Part shown: piece after piece, positions 1-8,140 of the stretch
Layout: each line of letters opens with the position of its first letter
Position numbering within the stretch: position 1 is the first letter of the stretch
Assembly: GCA_900315205.1 (NCBI GenBank)
Contig: OMYF01000013.1
Span: 1-51,402 of the forward strand
Reading direction: 5' to 3'
Length of the DNA: 51,402 nt
DNA from: an uncultured Acidaminococcus sp.
GTDB lineage: Bacteria; Bacillota; Negativicutes; Acidaminococcales; Acidaminococcaceae
Made by a program: the position numbers and the translations under genes
The notes under the pieces: model-generated
The model's database searches: none
What the model was told of the DNA's origin: nothing
What the model saw: the letters and a program-made list of their open reading frames with translations, nothing else

Positions 1-94
1 CAAGCTGTCCAAAAATCCGGATGCAGATTATCTCTCTGTCAAAATTTCAGGGTGAGGGTGACTCTTGAAAAGTGTCCACACTTATGGGTACAGT
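1..94. mobile_element. Possible right end of an IS3-like element (fragment)
   Basis: Positions 68-94, read on the minus strand, give a TGTACCCATAAGTGTGGACA-type sequence. It resembles the terminal inverted repeats of IS3/IS150-group elements, which typically carry a TGTAC...CCC...TTGGACA pattern. Two plus-strand frames enter from outside the window and stop just before or at this motif (stops at 53-55 and 66-68), as a transposase 3' end would. The peptide ends are too short to recognise, and no second inverted repeat was found in the window. Low confidence; it could be chance similarity. Confidence 0.25.
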
Positions 95-104
95 ATAGAT
101 CGCA

Positions 105-232
105 GGTGGCCAGCAGTCGGCATCCAGCAACCAGCAGTCAGCCGCGGTCAGCGATTTGCGAATCGCGATCTGCGATCTGCGGCCTGCGATTCGCGAAATA
201 CATGCTTTGATGCTGGGAGCAGAGTTTTGAGA
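105..232. repeat. GC-rich degenerate repeat, copy 1
   Basis: The stretch is built of iterated words such as CAGCAGTC, GCGATCTGCGAT, TGCGGCCTGCGAT and ends in ATACATGCTTTGATGCTG. The same words in the same order occur at 51238-51315. Translations of this block in any frame give biased Cys/Trp/Ala/Asp-rich peptides, so the open frames across it are not taken as genes. It sits in a gene-free stretch (1-449) beyond the terminator of the aminotransferase gene. Function is unknown. Confidence 0.8.
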
Positions 233-382
233 TATCAGGTATGAGGTGCGGGAAAAAGCGCATTGGAGCTTTGATGCCGGAAGCCGTTGAGCGTCCGATC
301 CATACGGTCCCTGCCTGGAAACAGGGCGTGCCCGAAAGCCGGGCAGCAACCAGTTCCTGAAAGAAACCAGCCAAAATTAAAA

Positions 383-434
383 AACTGCCGCAGGCAGGAC
401 CCTGGCATAACCAGAGTTCCTGCCTGCGGCAGTT
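383..434 (-). terminator. Bidirectional intrinsic terminator
   Basis: A perfect 17-bp inverted repeat (383-399 and 418-434, AACTGCCGCAGGCAGGA) with an 18-nt loop is flanked by a T-run on the minus strand and by TTCTTTTT on the plus strand. It lies just past the stop of the aminotransferase gene and should end that transcript. The flank to its left (233-382) holds nothing recognisable. Confidence 0.9.
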
Positions 435-449
435 CTTTTTGTTCCTGTG

Positions 450-1646
450 TTATTTTTTCCTGCCCGGATACTGCTTCAGGCCTTCGGCCAGCAGTTCCAT
501 GGCACGCTTCAGGGCATCGCAGTTCAGCACATAGGCCAGACGGGCTTCATCCTTGCCGCGGTCGGGATTGGATGCATAGAAGCCCTTGCCGGGCGTAATC
601 ATGACGGTCTCCTTGTCGATGCTGAAATCGGACAGGAGCCATTTGGCAAATATCTCGATATCGTCGACGGGGAATTTGACCATCACATAGAAGGCCCCTT
701 TGGGCTGGGACGAGATGACACCGGGCATGGCATCGAGGGCGGCCTTGATGGTATCGCGGCGGCGGGCATACTCCTGCCGCACGTCCTCCCAGTAGGACTT
801 GGGTGTCGTATAGAGCCCGGCAGCGCCGGCCTGGTCGAGCTGGGACACGGACAGACGGGACTGACAGCACTTCAGGAGCTGGGCGTCGAGATCCTTGTTG
901 CGGGAAATGATGCAGCCCACCCGGGCGCCGCAGGCACTGTACCGTTTGGAGACGGAGTCGATGATGATCAGGTTGTCATCCAGTTCATGCATGGTGCCGA
1001 AGCTCTTGAATTTGCCGTCATAGACAAATTCCCGGTAGACTTCGTCGGCAATGAGGGCCAGATCGTATTTGCGCACAATCCGGGAGATCATGTCCATCTC
1101 TGCTTCCGTATAGATGACACCGGTCGGGTTGCCCGGGTTGGACAGCAGGATGGCCCGGGTACGGCTGTCGATATGCTTTTCGATCTCTTTTTCAGGAGGC
1201 AGGTGGTACCCTTCGTCCGGAGAAGTCGGCACTCCGTTGATGCCCACGTTGTAGGCACCGACGAAGCTCTTGTAATTGGCGTAAAAAGGCTCGAACATGA
1301 GGATGTTGTCGCCAGGATCACAGGTTGTCATGACGGCAAAGGAGATGGCCTCGCTGCCGCCGTTCGTGATATAGATATTGTCCAGGCTGAAGTCCATGCC
1401 CCAATCCAGATAATATTTGCGGATGGCTTCCAGCAGTTCTTCCCGTCCCTGGGATTTCCCGTAGGAAAGGACTTTGGGATGGAAGGCCGCTGTCGCTTCA
1501 AAGAAGCTCTTCGGCGTTTCCACATCGGGCTGACCAATATTCAGATGATAGATCTTCTTCCCTGCTTTTTCAGCCGCATCGGCAATGGGTGCCAGTTTGC
1601 GGATCGGGGAAGTCGGGATGTTGAGGGTCCTCTCAGAAATATGCAT
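450..1646 (-). CDS. PLP-dependent aminotransferase (class I/II)
   Basis: A 398-residue fold-type I aminotransferase, full length for the family. PGNPTG is at 171-176 and DEVYREF at 201-207. The Schiff-base lysine is K234 in SVSKRYSACGARVG, whose trailing arginine binds phosphate. It most resembles aspartate/aromatic-type transaminases, but the amino donor cannot be fixed from sequence. The start is preceded by AAAAAGGAGG at good spacing. It begins 15 bp after the nucleoside kinase gene, so the two are probably one operon closed by the terminator at 383-434. Confidence 0.9.
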   Translation of the reverse strand: MHISERTLNIPTSPIRKLAPIADAAEKAGKKIYHLNIGQPDVETPKSFFEATAAFHPKVLSYGKSQGREELLEAIRKYYLDWGMDFSLDNIYITNGGSEAISFAVMTTCDPGDNILMFEPFYANYKSFVGAYNVGINGVPTSPDEGYHLPPEKEIEKHIDSRTRAILLSNPGNPTGVIYTEAEMDMISRIVRKYDLALIADEVYREFVYDGKFKSFGTMHELDDNLIIIDSVSKRYSACGARVGCIISRNKDLDAQLLKCCQSRLSVSQLDQAGAAGLYTTPKSYWEDVRQEYARRRDTIKAALDAMPGVISSQPKGAFYVMVKFPVDDIEIFAKWLLSDFSIDKETVMITPGKGFYASNPDRGKDEARLAYVLNCDALKRAMELLAEGLKQYPGRKK

Positions 1647-1661
1647 GGTACATCCTCCTTT

Positions 1662-3320
1662 TTACAATAAATCACCAAAAATCGAGTTGCCGATGAATTC
1701 GCGGATGATGGAATTGTTCGGGATCGCCCTGTCATCGATGGGCCGCACGACCGAAAGCATATCGAGCAGTTTCCGGGCGATCGGGAATTCCGGCTCCGAA
1801 TGTGGAATCTTCTCCAGCAGCGGGCAGGCGTATTTCTTGAATACGGCGAGCTCATAGATGAGCGTCGTATTGAACAGGATATCCGCTTCTTCGCTGAACG
1901 GGAAGATATACTTTTCCTCCCCCGCCCTGACTTTGGGCCAGTTGCGGATGGTCTGCACCGCGTCATGGGAACGGAACTGCGAATCCCGCACCATGCGGCG
2001 CAAAAGGCGCATATCCGTCGTGGGAATCCGGTTGTAATCGTCGAAGGAAAGCGGCGTCAGGGCGCTGATGTAGATCTTCAGTTTCCGGTCCCGCGGCACC
2101 GAGGCCGAGACTTTCTCGTTCAGGCCGTGGATGCCTTCGACGATGACGACACCGTCACTGCCCAGCTGCTCTTTCTGCCCCCGGTAGGAACGCTCGCCGG
2201 TCCGGAAGCTGAAATGGGGGATTTCCACCATCTCTCCCCGCAGCAGCCGCTCCAGATGATCGTTGAAGAGGTCCGTGTCAAGGGCGTCGATGGATTCGAA
2301 GTCATAACTGCCATCGGGCAGGCGCGGCGTCTCCTCCCGCCGTTTGAAATAATTGTCCATGCTGATGGGCACCGGCCGCAGGCCGTTGACCCTGAGCTGC
2401 ACGGCCAGCCGCTGGGAAAACGTCGTCTTGCCCGATGACGAAGGCCCGGCGATGAGTACGAGGCGGACGCCGTGCTCCTCACTGGCAACGGCATCGGCAA
2501 TCTGGGCGATTCGTTTTTCATGCTGGGCTTCGCAGACCTGGATGATGCCCCGGCTGTCACCGCGCTCGATGAATTGGTTCAGGGCAGCCACGGTCGGACA
2601 GTGGAGGCGCTGGCCCATTTTTTCGGATTCCGCATAGACAGCTGCCAGCTTCTTCCGTTCCTTATACGGTTCCAGATGATCGTAAGCTCCCTGCCTGCCA
2701 TAGCGCAGGAGCAGTCCCGACCCCATCCGCATCAGCTCGAAATCTTTTAATAAGCCGAGGCTGGGCAGGATCGGCCGGACAAAATAGGCACGCACCCCCT
2801 CCAGTTCATAGATGATGACCGAAGCATCGTCCGGCAGCGCAGCAAGGAGCGGTGCCTGATCCCGATAGAAATTGTGCTGGATATAGGGCCAGGCTTCCTG
2901 CTTTTTCTTGACGATGGCTTTGACGGGTTCATCCTGCTCTATCATCTCTTTCATGCAGGCTTCGATATCCGCCAGGTCATACTTGCTCAGGACGATTTTG
3001 TTCTTGATGTCGCAGTACAGGGCGCTGCCAAACGTGTTCTGCACTTCCAGATGGACTTCCGGACGCATTTTGCGGGTGGCTGCGATCAGAGTGAACAAAA
3101 ATGTACTGATATATGTGTTATAACCTTCCGCACTGTCAATGTCAAGAAAATCTATATGTTCTCCCTCCTGGGGAACGATTGTCAGCGGAACAGCCCTTCC
3201 GTTCAGGAATCCCAGAGCCACGGGGCTGGCAAAACGGTCCCGGTAATCCTCCGCGATCCGTGCCAGATTTGTCCCATCCGCATATTCCCGCTGCACACCA
3301 TCCGGTCCGATGATCTGCAT
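1662..3320 (-). CDS. Nucleoside kinase with TGS and ThrRS-like domains
   Basis: A 552-residue protein. Residues 1-60 look like a TGS domain; about 60-240 resemble the threonyl-tRNA synthetase second additional domain. From 285 onward it is a uridine kinase/phosphoribulokinase-type P-loop kinase with Walker A GPSSSGKT at 292-299. This architecture is common in Firmicutes and is annotated as nucleoside (uridine-type) kinase; the true substrate is not settled. The reading frame is open a further 103 codons upstream, but AAAGGAGG precedes the ATG at 3320 and homologues start at this TGS sequence. The downstream aminotransferase follows after 15 bp. Confidence 0.88.
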   Translation of the reverse strand: MQIIGPDGVQREYADGTNLARIAEDYRDRFASPVALGFLNGRAVPLTIVPQEGEHIDFLDIDSAEGYNTYISTFLFTLIAATRKMRPEVHLEVQNTFGSALYCDIKNKIVLSKYDLADIEACMKEMIEQDEPVKAIVKKKQEAWPYIQHNFYRDQAPLLAALPDDASVIIYELEGVRAYFVRPILPSLGLLKDFELMRMGSGLLLRYGRQGAYDHLEPYKERKKLAAVYAESEKMGQRLHCPTVAALNQFIERGDSRGIIQVCEAQHEKRIAQIADAVASEEHGVRLVLIAGPSSSGKTTFSQRLAVQLRVNGLRPVPISMDNYFKRREETPRLPDGSYDFESIDALDTDLFNDHLERLLRGEMVEIPHFSFRTGERSYRGQKEQLGSDGVVIVEGIHGLNEKVSASVPRDRKLKIYISALTPLSFDDYNRIPTTDMRLLRRMVRDSQFRSHDAVQTIRNWPKVRAGEEKYIFPFSEEADILFNTTLIYELAVFKKYACPLLEKIPHSEPEFPIARKLLDMLSVVRPIDDRAIPNNSIIREFIGNSIFGDLL

Positions 3321-3438
3321 AACTGGTGCCTCCTTTGGTTGCAAAAAAACATTTCGGTCCCTGCTCCGGGAAACGCACGGAAAGCGGTACGTTCCGCTGC
3401 GGGCAGTAACTCCCGGGGAAAAGGACCGGTCTCTTTTG

Positions 3439-3474
3439 AAAAAAGGGCTCCGGCCAGTGCCAAAGCCCTTTTTC
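3439..3474 (-). terminator. Intrinsic terminator of the second aminotransferase gene
   Basis: Arms AAAAAGGGCT and AGCCCTTTTT surround a 14-nt loop. On the minus strand the hairpin runs into TTTTTTC. It lies 28 bp past the stop at 3502 and separates that gene from the kinase-aminotransferase operon. Confidence 0.85.
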
Positions 3475-3501
3475 TTTATAGATGTACGAAATGGTCCAGG
3501 A

Positions 3502-4752
3502 TCATTCCCCACAGGCATCCATGGCCTTTTTGATCTTTGCGGCCATGCCTTTGATCTTCCCCAGCGGCACGGAACATACCGCCACGCGGACCCCTGCAGC
3601 CAGGGGCACGCAGAAGATGTTGTCATCATGCAGCTTCTCGCAGACAGCCATGGAATCCTTCGCCGGGATGGACAGGAAGAAACCGGAGATGTACGGCACC
3701 ATCTTCAGGCCGCATTCCGCCGCCTCTTTGGTAAAGAGGTCGCCCCTTCTCTGGATCATGCGGTAATAGGTGTTCCGTTCTTCCTGGATCTGGTCGATGA
3801 GCGCCGGATCCTGGTAGATGATATTCAGCGTCGACTGGGCGGCACGGCTGCAGTTCGACCAGGTGGCCCGGCACGTGACCTTGTTGACGTTGGTGAATTC
3901 CTCGATCTGTTCCCGGCTGGACGAAACCCCGATCAGGGCGCCGCAGCGCACGCCGTACATGCTGAAGCTCTTGGACATGCTGTAAGCCACGAGGACGAAG
4001 ATGTTTTCGGGCAGATGATCCAGTGCCCGGAAGACCTTGCGGACGGCTTCTCTTTCACCGCCGTAATCGAGATAGGCAACGTCCAGGACGACGACGGCCG
4101 TCTTTGCCGTGCCTGCCAGGGACTGTTCCAGCATTGTGAGGACCCCGGTCACATCTTCCGGCGTCAGGCTGTACCCCGTCGGATTGTGGGCCGGCGTGTT
4201 GATGATGATTTCCACCCGGTCCTGTCTGCCCAGCACTTCCCTGACCTTGGCGGTCAGGCCGGGCAGATTGAAATGCTGATCTTCCGTCAGCATGGTGTAT
4301 GTATCGAGCTCACGGTTCATATCCTGGCACAGGACCTTGTAGGGGCCCCAGTACCAGTCGGACGTGATGACCGTCTCACCCGGCTGGGTATAATTCCAGA
4401 TGGCATGATGGATGGCACCCGTACCGCCCGCCGTCGCCACAGCGTCCGTATAGACACCCTGAGGTCTGGAAGCGCCGAAGCAGGCTTCCTGCACGAGTCT
4501 GGGGAATTCTCCCAGTCCGGCGATGGGTGCGTAAGAGAAGATATCCGTGTCTTTTAAACTGCGGTAGATTTTGCCGACGGTCGGCAGGACTACGAATTTT
4601 TCCTCGTCATCCAGGATGGATCCCACGGTTGCGTTCGTCACTTTTTCAGCGCCGATTTCTTTGATCCGTTTCTGAGCAGCCCCGCTGGCTCCAAAAATCC
4701 TGTCCTTGTTGATCTTTCCTTGTGCATGCGGTGCAACGCAGCTAATTGACAT
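3502..4752 (-). CDS. PLP-dependent aminotransferase (class I/II), second copy
   Basis: A 416-residue aminotransferase not closely similar to the one at 450-1646. Motifs are NTPAHNPTG near 185-193, VVLDVAYLDYGG near 221-232, and the PLP lysine K261 in SMSKSFSMYGVRCGAL. The pattern recalls aromatic or branched-chain transaminases of anaerobes; the substrate is unknown. GGGGAGG sits 8 nt before the ATG at 4752; an in-frame ATG 29 codons upstream lacks such a site. It has its own near-consensus promoter (4851-4879) and terminator, so it looks monocistronic. Confidence 0.88.
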   Translation of the reverse strand: MSISCVAPHAQGKINKDRIFGASGAAQKRIKEIGAEKVTNATVGSILDDEEKFVVLPTVGKIYRSLKDTDIFSYAPIAGLGEFPRLVQEACFGASRPQGVYTDAVATAGGTGAIHHAIWNYTQPGETVITSDWYWGPYKVLCQDMNRELDTYTMLTEDQHFNLPGLTAKVREVLGRQDRVEIIINTPAHNPTGYSLTPEDVTGVLTMLEQSLAGTAKTAVVVLDVAYLDYGGEREAVRKVFRALDHLPENIFVLVAYSMSKSFSMYGVRCGALIGVSSSREQIEEFTNVNKVTCRATWSNCSRAAQSTLNIIYQDPALIDQIQEERNTYYRMIQRRGDLFTKEAAECGLKMVPYISGFFLSIPAKDSMAVCEKLHDDNIFCVPLAAGVRVAVCSVPLGKIKGMAAKIKKAMDACGE

Positions 4753-4850
4753 GTTAAGGTCCTCCCCTGTCAAAAAAACTAGTGAATGAATATCCTTGCT
4801 CTCTTTAAGGTGCTCCGGCTTCCATTGGCGCCGGGACATGCCTATCTTGT

Positions 4851-4879
4851 ATTATCGCATGGATTCGGGAAACGGTCAA
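4851..4879 (-). promoter_or_regulatory. Sigma-70 type promoter for the second aminotransferase
   Basis: On the minus strand TTGACC, 17 nt, GATAAT. The predicted start would give a leader of about 90 nt before the ATG at 4752. The rest of the 4753-5050 gap shows nothing else I can name. Confidence 0.75.
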
Positions 4880-5050
4880 TGCAGGGGCAAAAGAATCGGG
4901 ACCTTGCGGTTCAATTTCCCGTATTTTGACAGGTAAATGCCGGCCCGTGGCAGAACGGTTCCCGCACCGCCGGCGGCAGCCGGAAGAGAGGCACACAAAA
5001 CAGGACAGGAGATATAGGATGCCTTGAGCTGCAGGCCCGGCACATCCGTT

Positions 5051-5617
5051 TCAGGTCTTTTTTTCAGAGCTGCCTTCCCGGGTGACGACAGCCACGCGGC
5101 AGCGGAAGACGAGGCCCTGTCCTTCCTTCTCACGCTGGAGCAGTCCGGTCTGCAGGACGTAAGGACCTCTGCCTTCTTCGAGCGCGTGCAGGAAACAGAG
5201 CAGCCTGAAATAATCCCCCCTCAGTTCCAGTTCATAGACCTGCCGGGAGGAGGGTTTGGCCTGTGCCGTATCGCGGACCGGACGGAACGCTGCAAGGATG
5301 AGCCCGTTCTGCTCCGCCTTCCGCGTCAGTGCGGCGGCCTGTCCGTGGGCCTCCTCCGCTGCGGGGAATGCAGCTTCCAACTCCTGCAGCCGGAGCCTCA
5401 GATGCCTTTCCCGGCCGGCATCGTAATGCCCGGCAAAACGCAGGACCTCGCCCCGGTGCGCTTCCAGGCGGGCCAGTTCCTGCCTTGCCGCAAGGCCTCT
5501 CTGCCAAAACGGGAAAGCGCCCAAAAAGAGGACAAGCACGCCCGCGGCAGCACAGCCGCCGGATTTGATTTCAGCGCGGCTGTGTTTCCATTTCGCCGCC
5601 AGATCCTGCAGTTTCAT
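5051..5617 (-). CDS. PilO-like type IV pilus assembly protein
   Basis: A 188-residue inner-membrane protein with a short cytoplasmic N-terminus, one membrane segment at about 23-39, then a coiled-coil-rich stretch (about 45-110) and a small alpha/beta domain. That layout and the position directly after a PilM-PilN protein match PilO (GspM-like), which joins PilN in the alignment complex of the pilus or DNA-uptake machine. Sequence identity to known PilO is weak, so the call rests on topology and context. The start overlaps the upstream gene by 47 bp and has a GGGAGGG site. Confidence 0.7.
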   Translation of the reverse strand: MKLQDLAAKWKHSRAEIKSGGCAAAGVLVLFLGAFPFWQRGLAARQELARLEAHRGEVLRFAGHYDAGRERHLRLRLQELEAAFPAAEEAHGQAAALTRKAEQNGLILAAFRPVRDTAQAKPSSRQVYELELRGDYFRLLCFLHALEEGRGPYVLQTGLLQREKEGQGLVFRCRVAVVTREGSSEKKT

Positions 5618-7169
5618 AAGTCCCTCCCGGCACCAGTTCCAGTGTGATCGTAAATTCCGAAGCAGCCCCGGAAGCGGGGACCGTCTTTCCGGCCGGGACA
5701 GGGGAATCCTTTTCCCGTGCCAGTCCTCCCAGCTCGGCCCGGCGGATCCAGGGCTCGTGACGCAGGGTCTCGAGGAAACTCAGCAGTTCATTCCGTTTCC
5801 GGCTGCGTCCCTGCAGGAGCAGCACGGGACCTTCCCGGCCCTTTTTCTGTTCCACCCGCACAAGGCAGCAGGAATCGGGCAGGACCACGCCCAGTTCGGT
5901 CAGCAGATAATACCAGTGGAGGCTGCCGTTTTTCGCAGCGTCGGCCAGTTTCTGTCCGGCCTCAGCCTGCTCCTGGAGCGCCAGGAAATCGCGGCGGCGC
6001 ATTTCCCAGGATGCAAAGGCCGGCGAGACCTGCCGGGCACTCCGCACCCGGTTTTCCAGTGTACCTGCAAAGAAAGCTCCGGCGAGGCAAATGGCCAGGG
6101 ACGCGGCCAGGAACCAGCGCGGCAGGACATGCTGCCAGTATGCCCGTCCCTGCCGTGCCGCGGCAGCAAGGTCGAGGAAATAAGGTACTCTTCCCTTATG
6201 GACAGCGCCGCAGGCCGTAAGCAGCATCCCTTCATCCCGGCGCAGCCGCCCATCCGCGTAGGATGGGACGAAACGGACCCCCGCCGCGGCAAAGGCTTCC
6301 GTCCGGATATGGCTGTGGGCTGCCAGCTGTTCCAGCTGGAGAGGATCCATTTTCCCGTCCCCGGCAATGAGGAAACGGGAAATGGACAGGTGATCCTGCC
6401 GGGACAGGAATTCCAGCATCCGCTCCGCGGCCGTCCCCCAGGCACGCGCCGCATCATCGCTTTCGCCTCCATCCCCTTCCTGGAAAAGGATGCGCCGGCC
6501 GTCTTCTTCGAGGGCCGGCCGTTTGGCCCACCAGTCGGAAGCCGCAGGATACTGCCCCGTGTAGGCAGTCAGGGAGCCTCCCCTGCCGCAGCGGTGCAGC
6601 AGAAGGATGTTCTGATCCGGCGGCAGCAGCCTTCCCCTCGCAAGGATGGCCGGTTCCAGCTTGATGAGCGTCCAGTCCAAAAGACTGCAGACTTCCTGCC
6701 AGCCCGCAAGGATCTTTTTCGGGACTGCAGCCGCCAGGAACGCCTGTTCCGGATCGCCGGGAACGGGCGCAAGCGAAGTCACAAAGGTTCCCTGTTCGTA
6801 GGGCACATACGGCAGGAAATCCCAAAAAGCAGCTTCCCGCCTTTCGCCCGCTGCCAGAGGCGGCAGGATGAATTTTCGTACGACACAGTCCGTTTCCGGC
6901 AGCGTGATGACGGCGCGGCGGCACGTGAATCCCTGCCGCGCACAGAGTTCCCGCAAAAAGTCCGCCATGGCAGCGGTCCATTTTTCATTTTCCGGATCCC
7001 GCAGGCTCTCCGGGAGTGCCTTTACAGCATACCGGGTGAGGATGGGCTGGGGCGAATGCGTATCACCGGCCTGGACGAGGACGATCCGCCGCCTCGTCCA
7101 CTCGAGGCCCAGCAGTTCCCGCGGCCAGGGGTGCAGCCGGCTGTTTATCCTTTCTGACCAGGATCCCAT
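5571..7169 (-). CDS. Fused PilM-PilN type IV pilus assembly protein
   Basis: 532 residues. Residues about 15-325 read as a PilM-like actin-fold domain (LLGLEWTRRRIVLVQ near the start, then VITLPETDCVVRKFILPP). Residues about 328-532 read as PilN: a YFLDLA motif (like the usual INLLP), a membrane helix near 352-370, a coiled coil and a periplasmic alpha/beta domain. PilM and PilN are normally separate but interact through the PilN N-terminal motif, so a fusion is plausible. The start at 7169 has GAGGAGGGAG; upstream in-frame codons fall in iterated GTACC repeats. It overlaps the PilO-like gene by 47 bp. Confidence 0.75.
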   Translation of the reverse strand: MGSWSERINSRLHPWPRELLGLEWTRRRIVLVQAGDTHSPQPILTRYAVKALPESLRDPENEKWTAAMADFLRELCARQGFTCRRAVITLPETDCVVRKFILPPLAAGERREAAFWDFLPYVPYEQGTFVTSLAPVPGDPEQAFLAAAVPKKILAGWQEVCSLLDWTLIKLEPAILARGRLLPPDQNILLLHRCGRGGSLTAYTGQYPAASDWWAKRPALEEDGRRILFQEGDGGESDDAARAWGTAAERMLEFLSRQDHLSISRFLIAGDGKMDPLQLEQLAAHSHIRTEAFAAAGVRFVPSYADGRLRRDEGMLLTACGAVHKGRVPYFLDLAAAARQGRAYWQHVLPRWFLAASLAICLAGAFFAGTLENRVRSARQVSPAFASWEMRRRDFLALQEQAEAGQKLADAAKNGSLHWYYLLTELGVVLPDSCCLVRVEQKKGREGPVLLLQGRSRKRNELLSFLETLRHEPWIRRAELGGLAREKDSPVPAGKTVPASGAASEFTITLELVPGGTYETAGSGGEMETQPR

Positions 7170-7270
7170 GGGGCTCCCTCCTCTCTGCAGACGATGCAAA
7201 ATCCAGTATGCCGGCCCTGCGCAAGTACGCCCGGTTCCGCTGCAGGAACGGACTCCGGCCGAACAAAGCC

Positions 7271-7315
7271 GTACCAACGTACCAATCGTACCGATCATTC
7301 CGTACCGATCATTCC
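7271..7315. repeat. Iterated GTACC direct repeats between pilD and pilMN
   Basis: Four GTACC units start at 7271, 7279, 7288 and 7302. The last two belong to a perfect 14-bp tandem duplication (GTACCGATCATTCC at 7288-7301 and 7302-7315). They lie in the 153-bp gap between the prepilin peptidase stop and the PilM-PilN start, where iterated sites could bind a regulator. They may also be simple slippage products. Confidence 0.8.
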
Positions 7316-7322
7316 CGGCCGC

Positions 7323-8078
7323 TCAGAAAGGACTGACCCATTTTATCAGGGCGGGCCCGGGCGAGCTTCCCCAGACATGGACAAAGAGGGCACTGCCGCA
7401 TAGGAAGGGTGCGTAGGGAAGCGGTTCCCGCGGGGATCTGCGGCGCAGCAGGAAGAGGACAGCCGCCCCCAGGCAGCCTGCCAGCGAGGACAGGAACAGA
7501 GCCCAGAGACCCCGCCCCGCCCCGAGCCAGAGTCCCAGGACAGCACACAGTTTGACGTCCCCGAACCCCATGCCGCCGCGGGCAGCCCAATAGATGACAA
7601 GCATGACAACCCCCAGGACCAGGGCACCCCAGAGGGCTTCCCAGAAGAGTCCGGTCAGAAAGGCCCGGACAAGGCCTCCGCCAAGGAGCATGGCAAGGAC
7701 GCAGTCATAAATGAACTGCTCCTCCCAGTCGAGCCAGCTCGTCAGGGCAAGGCCCGATGCAAAATAAAATCTGAAGAAAAGCGCCGGATCCGGCCGCTGT
7801 CCCAGCCCCAGACCTAAAAAGAGGATCCCCACGGCAAGTTCCTGCTGCCACAGGCGGTTCGGCAGCCTGCTGCCGCAGCGGCGGCACTGGCCGCCGAAGT
7901 GCCAGAAACTCCACAGCGGGATCAGGTCCCGGACCCCGAGCCGCACGCCGCAGGCATCGCAGTGGGATGGCGGCCAGAGGATACTCTCACCGCGGGGCAG
8001 CCGGCTCGCACAGAGGGAAAGGAAACTTCCCACGCAGAGACCGCTGCAGAAATAAAAGAGAAGAAAGATATATTCCAT
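7323..8078 (-). CDS. pilD: Prepilin peptidase (type IV leader peptidase/methyltransferase)
   Basis: A 251-residue polytopic membrane aspartic protease that cleaves and N-methylates type IV prepilins. The zinc-binding pairs C40/C43 and C65/C68 of the N-terminal methylase domain are present. The two catalytic aspartates are visible as D117 (TSWLDWEE) and D174 in GFGDVKL. About seven hydrophobic segments follow. The ATG at 8078 has GGGAG six bases upstream. It follows comM by about 60 bp and precedes the PilM-PilN gene, forming a competence/pilus group, although no pilin or pilus ATPase gene lies in the window. Confidence 0.93.
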   Translation of the reverse strand: MEYIFLLFYFCSGLCVGSFLSLCASRLPRGESILWPPSHCDACGVRLGVRDLIPLWSFWHFGGQCRRCGSRLPNRLWQQELAVGILFLGLGLGQRPDPALFFRFYFASGLALTSWLDWEEQFIYDCVLAMLLGGGLVRAFLTGLFWEALWGALVLGVVMLVIYWAARGGMGFGDVKLCAVLGLWLGAGRGLWALFLSSLAGCLGAAVLFLLRRRSPREPLPYAPFLCGSALFVHVWGSSPGPALIKWVSPF

Positions 8079-8140
8079 AATGGCTCCCGGCACCGGACAG
8101 TGCCCTTTCCACATTCCAGGCAGCATATCCGGATCCCCGT

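Noticed and set aside
47-374. Minus-strand frames across the left repeat
   Set aside because: Composed mainly of translated GC-rich repeat words, no ribosome site, no similarity recognised.
3321-3629. 103-codon N-terminal extension of the nucleoside kinase
   Set aside because: Overlaps the neighbouring terminator and has no family similarity; a strong ribosome site precedes the inner ATG.
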